DNA of 35,947 nucleotides from Sphaerochaeta sp. UBA5849 (GTDB lineage: Bacteria; Spirochaetota; Spirochaetia; Sphaerochaetales; Sphaerochaetaceae): positions 1 through 35,947 of the forward strand of contig DJGJ01000040.1 in the NCBI GenBank assembly GCA_002432715.1. Direction: 5' to 3'. Under the pieces are notes generated by a model. That model was not told the DNA's origin and ran no database searches. It was given only the letters and a program-made list of their open reading frames with translations. Each line of letters opens with the position of its first letter. Position 1 is the first letter of the stretch. This document shows positions 31,670-35,947 of the stretch, piece after piece. Both the position numbers and the translations under genes were made by a program.

Positions 31670-31963
31670 ATGATACGATATACACCACATGGTACGACGC
31701 TGCTCAGAGAGGAGCCCACCGTAGTCACCACCCCGTTCCTGCTTGATATGCTCGATTCAGCTTTGATCGAGAACATCCAGCGGGGCAATATTGAAGCCGC
31801 TTACGGCGTGCTGGATCTAAGCATACATCTGGCACTGACGCTTGAGGGAAACACCCTCACCGAAGCAGAGGGAAGAAGAATCCTGCTGAAGGTGAAGAAG
31901 GCGATGGACAAGGGTAATATCGCCGGTGCAAAACAGCACATGGTGGAGTTTGCCCTGCGATAA
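31670..31963 (+). CDS. Small helical protein of unknown function
   Basis: I do not recognise this 97-residue protein. It is soluble, with helix-rich sequence throughout (LDMLDSALIENIQRGNIEAAYGVLDLSIHLALTLEG, then AEGRRILLKVKKAMDKGNIAGAKQHMVEFAL). Two similar short motifs, QRGNIEAAYGVLDL and DKGNIAGAKQHMVE, suggest an internal helical repeat of tetratricopeptide-like character. An AAGGA site lies about 13 bases before the ATG, farther than usual. A clear intrinsic terminator follows at 31985. It is probably co-transcribed with the 31124-31609 gene. Confidence 0.65.
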   Translation: MIRYTPHGTTLLREEPTVVTTPFLLDMLDSALIENIQRGNIEAAYGVLDLSIHLALTLEGNTLTEAEGRRILLKVKKAMDKGNIAGAKQHMVEFALR

Positions 31964-31984
31964 GAGCTGCAAGATGTTCAAGTT

Positions 31985-32015
31985 GGGTCTTTCGCTCAGG
32001 CGAGAGACCCTTTTT
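31985..32015 (+). terminator. Intrinsic terminator after the small helical protein gene
   Basis: An 11-bp stem GGGTCTTTCGC/GCGAGAGACCC (one G-U pair) with a TCAG loop, followed directly by TTTTT. It ends transcription of the 31124-31963 pair and separates it from the convergent UDP-glucose dehydrogenase gene, which ends at 32024. Confidence 0.88.
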
Positions 32016-32023
32016 CATGCTTG

Positions 32024-33316
32024 CTACCTCCCTATGCTGTAGTACTCCACCCCGGCTTCGAGCATGGCCCTTGGGTTGAAGAGGTTCCTCCCGTCATAGA
32101 CGAGAGCAGTACGCATGAGCTGTTTGAACACCGATGGAGAGAGACTGCGTATCTCAGGCCAATCGGTGAAGATGAAGCAGACCTGGGCTCCGGTTAGCGC
32201 TTGCTCAACCGTTGATGCATACTGCATATCAAATTGGTATTGGCGCTTGCAGTTCTCCTCTGCCACGGGATCGAAGGCCGTGATCAAAGCACCCTGATTC
32301 AACAACAAGGGGATATTGTAGATGGAGGGAGACTCCCTGAGGTCATCGGTGCCTGCCTTGAAGGCAAGACCCAGGACGGCCACCTTGATGCCGTTGAAGG
32401 TGATCATGCGGTTGCAGGCCTTGCGGTAGAGCTTGTAGCGCTGCTCGTTGTTGACTTCCACAGCCGCCCCAACCGTCCTGAGATTATAGCCGTACTGGGT
32501 TGCCAGATACTGCAGGGCCTTGGTGTCCTTGGGAAAGCAACTGCCGCCATAGCCGATGCCGGCCTTCAAGAAACGAGAGCCGATACGCTCGTCATAGGAC
32601 ATGCCCAGCGCCACATCCTCGATGTTTGCACCAACGAGTTCACACAGGTTCGCCAAATCGTTCATATAGGAGATTTTCAGCGCAAGAAAGTCATTGGCTG
32701 CATACTTGGTCATTTCTGCACTGCGTCGACTGACGGCAACCACAGGCAATTTGAACGGTGCATACAGCTCTCGGAGTATTCCTTCTGCATGCTTGTCCTC
32801 CACCCCGATGACGATGCGCTGAGCGTGCATCATGTCATGTACTGCGGATCCTTGGGCAAGGAACTCAGGGTTTGAGGCAACTTCGATACGGACCGGATGG
32901 ACCAACGAGTCCTTGATGAACTGCTCGACCTTGTCGTTGGTTCCCACCGGAACGGTGGACTTTACGACGACCAGGCAGTCGCGCTCGATATTCTCGGCAA
33001 TCTGGCGGGCAACCGAAGCTACATAGCTGAGGTTCGCCGAGCCATCGGGAAGTTCGGGCGTCCCTACTCCGATGAAGATCACATCGGGGCTTTTATACGC
33101 CTCTTGGTAATTGGTGGTAAACCGCAGAAGACCTTTCGCCAAGCCTTCCTGCAGATACTCTTCCAAATCAGACTCATAGATGGGACTGATGCCCTTGTTC
33201 AGCATCGCCACCTTCTTCTCATCGATATCCACACAGGTTACGTGGTGCCCCACCTTGGCAAAGCACACGCCTGCCACCAATCCTACATAGCCGGTTCCCG
33301 CAATGGTCAAATGCAT
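32024..33316 (-). CDS. ugd: UDP-glucose 6-dehydrogenase
   Basis: Predicted cytoplasmic enzyme that oxidises UDP-glucose to UDP-glucuronate with two NAD+, supplying uronic acid for surface glycans. It has about 430 residues from the start at 33316 (MHLTIAGTGYVGLVAGVCFA), where a GGGGGG-rich ribosome-binding site precedes the ATG. The longer frame upstream has no family similarity. Key parts are the Rossmann motif GTGYVGL, the STVPVGT and ASNPEFLAQGSAV segments, the linker YAANDFLALKISYMNDLA, the catalytic GYGGSCFPKD (Cys about 260) and the C-terminal VLGLAFKAGTDDLRESPS. It lies 74 bases after the dehydrogenase gene at 33391 in the same direction, possibly co-transcribed. Confidence 0.94.
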   Translation of the reverse strand: MHLTIAGTGYVGLVAGVCFAKVGHHVTCVDIDEKKVAMLNKGISPIYESDLEEYLQEGLAKGLLRFTTNYQEAYKSPDVIFIGVGTPELPDGSANLSYVASVARQIAENIERDCLVVVKSTVPVGTNDKVEQFIKDSLVHPVRIEVASNPEFLAQGSAVHDMMHAQRIVIGVEDKHAEGILRELYAPFKLPVVAVSRRSAEMTKYAANDFLALKISYMNDLANLCELVGANIEDVALGMSYDERIGSRFLKAGIGYGGSCFPKDTKALQYLATQYGYNLRTVGAAVEVNNEQRYKLYRKACNRMITFNGIKVAVLGLAFKAGTDDLRESPSIYNIPLLLNQGALITAFDPVAEENCKRQYQFDMQYASTVEQALTGAQVCFIFTDWPEIRSLSPSVFKQLMRTALVYDGRNLFNPRAMLEAGVEYYSIGR

Positions 33317-33390
33317 GACGAATCCCCCCAAACTCCCTAGATTGTCCCATAGCTTGGGCTTCTCCGCAACACCTTCCAGAAGTATCAAGG

Positions 33391-34827
33391 CTATCTTTGA
33401 GAGTGAATCAATACATGCTTCACCCCTTCAGTTTCAATCAACGTGAGATACGACTGAAATAACGGCTTAAGAGATTCATGCGCCTTACCGGCAAGCCCGA
33501 TGATGTCGAAGAATGGTTTCACATCAACGTCCAGCAGGGAAACGGCATCAATAAGCGCCTTAGAAGCTTGGTCATCCACCAACGATTCTTTTTGGTGTAA
33601 GAAATGGGCCCAGAAAGCGAGCGCACAGACCATTGCCTTGTAAGGCAGGCCTCTTTCCAAAGCAATCTTGAGTGCCGGAACCAGCGCATTGGCAAATTTC
33701 TTGGATCCGTCCTGGGCAAGACGCAGCAGCGTGTCGCTGCAGTAGGGATTGGAGAAGCGTTCAATCAACCGATCCTTGTATACCTCAAAGTCGTAGCCTG
33801 GGATGGGAAGCAGGGTTTCTCCCACTTCACGCATGTAGCAATCCCGGATGAACGAGTGCAGCAGTGGATCAGAAAGGGCTTCGTCCACAAAGGTGTAGCC
33901 CAACAGGAGTGCCGGATATGCCAAGGCAGAGTGGCTGCCGTTGAGCAGCCTGATTTTCATCGTCTCAAATGCCTCGACATCCTTGGTCACCAAGGCACCC
34001 GCCTTCTCAAACGGAGGGAGTCCTTCCAACCCTTCCGGCTCGATCACCCACTGCAGAAAGTGCTCGCTGACCACCAGCCAATCATCCCGAAGACCATACT
34101 CCCGTTCTACAAACTGAATGTCCTCAGCCTTGGTGTTCGGGGTAATCCTATCCACCATGGACAAGGGAAATGCAACATACTGCTCTATCCAAGGCACTAC
34201 CGAGGGGAAGACACGGTCACAGTATTGGAGAATACACCGTTTCAACACCTGTCCGTTGGAAGGTATGTTGTCGCACGATGCGATGGTGAGTTTCTCCTTG
34301 GTTTGCAGACACCGTTCAGAGAGGGCAAGTGCAAGATATCCCACCGCCGATTGGGGATCTCGAGGATCAAGCAGGTCGTGCTGCAGATGGGGATGCTGCC
34401 AGTCAAGCGACTGCGTTTGATTGTCATAGCAATACCCTTTTTCCGTAATGGTGAGGGTGATGAGCTGTGTCTGCGGCCGTTTCATCAAATCGATTGCTTT
34501 TCGCTTGTCCTCCCACCCCTTGGTGTAGCCAAGGATGCAGCCGATGACCGTCATTTCCCGGTTTCCCTCGGGATCCTTGCTGCAGAGGGTGTACAGGTAG
34601 TCCTGCTTTTCAGCGACCTCGGCGGTATGGGATGGAACAAGGTCGATTTCCTCGATCCCCCAGTTTGTCACTCCCTGCTCCAAAAGCTGGTGCAAGTAGT
34701 AACAAAAGTGTGAGCGATGAAAGTGCCCGAGGCCCAAGTGTACAATGTGCGGCTGTAGAGCTGTTCGATCATATGAGGGAACCTTGATTCGAGCATCCAA
34801 GGAATGAAGATTAGTATTGCCAAGCAT
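33391..34827 (-). CDS. Mannitol dehydrogenase/fructuronate reductase family protein
   Basis: Predicted NAD(H)-dependent polyol or hexonate dehydrogenase in the cytoplasm, 478 residues from the start at 34827, which is preceded by a full GGAGGTGA ribosome-binding site. The frame extends 84 codons further upstream without family similarity. Family blocks: HIVHLGLGHFHRSHFCYYLHQLL (nucleotide-binding start), LITLTITEKGYCYD, SCDNIPSNGQVLKRCILQYC, FPLSMVDRITP and the catalytic helix region IRLLNGSHSALAYPALLLGY with its conserved Lys partner nearby (MKIRLLNG). Mannitol dehydrogenase, fructuronate reductase (UxuB) and altronate oxidoreductase are related. The exact substrate is not clear. It is divergent from the nitrilase-family gene. 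Confidence 0.9.
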   Translation of the reverse strand: MLGNTNLHSLDARIKVPSYDRTALQPHIVHLGLGHFHRSHFCYYLHQLLEQGVTNWGIEEIDLVPSHTAEVAEKQDYLYTLCSKDPEGNREMTVIGCILGYTKGWEDKRKAIDLMKRPQTQLITLTITEKGYCYDNQTQSLDWQHPHLQHDLLDPRDPQSAVGYLALALSERCLQTKEKLTIASCDNIPSNGQVLKRCILQYCDRVFPSVVPWIEQYVAFPLSMVDRITPNTKAEDIQFVEREYGLRDDWLVVSEHFLQWVIEPEGLEGLPPFEKAGALVTKDVEAFETMKIRLLNGSHSALAYPALLLGYTFVDEALSDPLLHSFIRDCYMREVGETLLPIPGYDFEVYKDRLIERFSNPYCSDTLLRLAQDGSKKFANALVPALKIALERGLPYKAMVCALAFWAHFLHQKESLVDDQASKALIDAVSLLDVDVKPFFDIIGLAGKAHESLKPLFQSYLTLIETEGVKHVLIHSQR

Positions 34828-34898
34828 GGTGTTTTCACCTCCGCCCTTCAGCCTACCACCTTCCTTGGATTTTGCAACGAAGAGTATCAACAAATCTG

Positions 34899-34907
34899 TG
34901 GTATAGT
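34899..34907 (+). promoter_or_regulatory. Extended -10 promoter of the nitrilase-family gene
   Basis: TGG-TATAGT matches an extended -10 element (TGnTATAAT), 16 bases before the ATG at 34924 with GGAGG in between. No good -35 hexamer lies at the normal distance, as is common for extended -10 promoters. The leader would be very short (about 10 bases). Confidence 0.45.
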
Positions 34908-34923
34908 TTTTCTGGAGGGTTCC

Positions 34924-35883
34924 ATGCAGAATATCAAGGTAGCGAGCGTTCAGTTTCAGCATAAGGCGGGGGACAAACCGGCAAACCTGAAGACCATCAC
35001 ATATTTTGTAGAGCAAGCAGCAAAAGAGCAGGTCAAACTCATTGTCTTTCCTGAGATGTGCATCACCGGCTACTGGCATGTGCGCAATCTCAGCAAAGAT
35101 AAGATCATCAACCTTGCAGAACCAGTTCCATCGGGTTCATCAATTCAATATCTGAAGAGCCTTTCACTCCGATACGGCATGACCATCGGTGCGGGTTTGA
35201 TCGAGCTTTCCGAAGAAGGCGAGCTCTACAACTCCTATGTCGTAACGCTCAGCGACGGCACTGTCCATACGCACAGGAAGCTTCACACCTTCATCAGCGC
35301 CCATATGAAGAGCGGGTCCTCCTATACCGTCTTCGATACTCCAGAGGGAATCAGGTTGGGAGTACTTACCTGCTACGACAACAACATCGTAGAGAATGCC
35401 CGCATCACGGCCCTTCTGGGGGCTGAGGTGTTGCTCGCCCCCCATCAGACAGGCGGGTGCAACTCGGCAAGTCCGAAGGGGATGAAACGAATCGATGTAA
35501 AACTTTGGGAAGAACGTTCCACAAAAGAAGCAGAGCTCCTCGGTGAGTTCCAAGGTCCGAAAGGACGACAGTGGCTGATGCGCTGGTTACCCTCCCGTGC
35601 CCATGACAACGGTATGTTCCTGATCTTCAGCAACGGGGTTGGCAGGGATGACGATGAGGTACGCACTGGCAATGCCATGATCCTCGACCCCTATGGGGAA
35701 ATCCTTGCAGAGTCCAAAGCTATCGAGCAGGATATGGTCATTGCTGAGTTGGATGCTTCACTGCTTCCCTCAAGCAATGGCAGACGATGGATGAAAGCAC
35801 GCAGGCCCGAGCTCTATACCCTCCTCTCAGAAAAGACAGGGAAGGAGGAAGATACCAGAACGGTGCGGTTCACGTATGAATGA
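34924..35883 (+). CDS. Carbon-nitrogen hydrolase (nitrilase superfamily)
   Basis: Predicted cytoplasmic amidohydrolase of 319 residues that cleaves a C-N bond in a small amide, carbamoyl compound or nitrile. The catalytic triad is visible: Glu44 in LIVFPEMCITGYW, Lys119 in THRKLHTF and Cys150 in GVLTCYDNNIVENARI. The start at 34924 is supported by GGAGG 6 bases upstream, and the upstream frame has no family similarity. The end has NGVGRDDDEVRTGNAMILDPYGEILAES, typical of the family. An insert of about 50 residues (HQTGGCNSASPKGMKRIDVKLWEERSTKEAELLGEFQ) between the Cys loop and the C-terminal strands is longer than in many relatives. The specific substrate is unknown. Confidence 0.92.
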   Translation: MQNIKVASVQFQHKAGDKPANLKTITYFVEQAAKEQVKLIVFPEMCITGYWHVRNLSKDKIINLAEPVPSGSSIQYLKSLSLRYGMTIGAGLIELSEEGELYNSYVVTLSDGTVHTHRKLHTFISAHMKSGSSYTVFDTPEGIRLGVLTCYDNNIVENARITALLGAEVLLAPHQTGGCNSASPKGMKRIDVKLWEERSTKEAELLGEFQGPKGRQWLMRWLPSRAHDNGMFLIFSNGVGRDDDEVRTGNAMILDPYGEILAESKAIEQDMVIAELDASLLPSSNGRRWMKARRPELYTLLSEKTGKEEDTRTVRFTYE

Positions 35884-35947
35884 AAAATTAACCCTTAGCA
35901 ATGTGAGGAATCAATTCTCTTTCTGATAGAGGCAATTTCAAAATGGT

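Noticed and set aside
33604..34713. Long plus-strand open frame (369 codons) over the mannitol dehydrogenase-type gene
   Set aside because: Antisense shadow of a well-supported gene, with no ribosome-binding site or family features.
35884..35947. Terminator after the nitrilase-family gene
   Set aside because: Only weak, short complementarities are present before the window ends.
1..35947. tRNA genes, rRNA genes, CRISPR arrays, insertion-sequence transposases
   Set aside because: None was recognised on either strand; the only mobile elements seen are the two group II introns.

Overview
The window looks like a chromosomal carbohydrate-uptake region of a diderm, fermentative spirochaete of the Sphaerochaeta type. 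This is inferred from the style of the proteins: non-lipidated binding proteins whose signal peptides end in FAAGKTE or FASGDAE-like sequences, ATPase-less sugar ABC cassettes, many LacI/GntR/AraC regulators, and mid-range GC. No rRNA, tRNA or CRISPR array was seen.

Layout. (1) 66-5626, minus strand: a tripartite tricarboxylate-type (TTT) transporter operon, tctC-tctB-tctA, followed by a Cys-type sulfatase and a GntR-family regulator with a LacI-like sensor domain. (2) 5799-11482, minus: LacI regulator, sugar-binding protein, two permeases and a second Cys-type sulfatase. A NahK-like N-acetylhexosamine 1-kinase is divergent at 11576-12658, and a 14-bp palindrome sits in the shared promoter region. 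(3) 12639-21831, minus: an alpha-galactoside (msm/raf-like) operon with binding protein, two permeases, a GH4 alpha-galactosidase and an MsmR-like AraC regulator. Between the last two genes lies a nested pair of group II introns. (4) 22075-24100: an AGE-family sugar epimerase and a divergent AAC(3)-family acetyltransferase. (5) 24083-29506, minus: binding protein, two permeases, an FAD-dependent oxidoreductase and a LacI regulator in a tight operon. (6) 29655-35883: GNAT acetyltransferase and ZIP metal transporter, two small unknown proteins, UDP-glucose dehydrogenase, a mannitol/fructuronate-type dehydrogenase and a nitrilase-family amidohydrolase.

The most notable object is the twintron at 13556-17278. 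A group IIC-like intron (RT at 15449-16804, CGC-type domain V) sits directly after a hairpin downstream of the alpha-galactosidase gene. It is itself split at the 3' edge of its domain V by a second, AGC-type group II intron (13593-15415, RT at 13656-14906). The inner intron begins GTGTG and ends CTCGAC. Removing it restores the canonical IIC sequence across the junction. Its predicted EBS1 loop pairs perfectly over 6 bp with the interrupted domain V.

The catabolic logic repeats across the window. A solute is bound in the periplasm and imported intact, then modified in the cytoplasm by sulfatase, glycosidase or oxidoreductase, with a dedicated regulator in the same operon. None of the three ABC cassettes encodes an ATPase, so a shared MsmK-like ATPase elsewhere is expected. 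Three of the four binding-protein genes are followed by a strong hairpin just before the first permease gene, which suggests differential mRNA stability within these operons.
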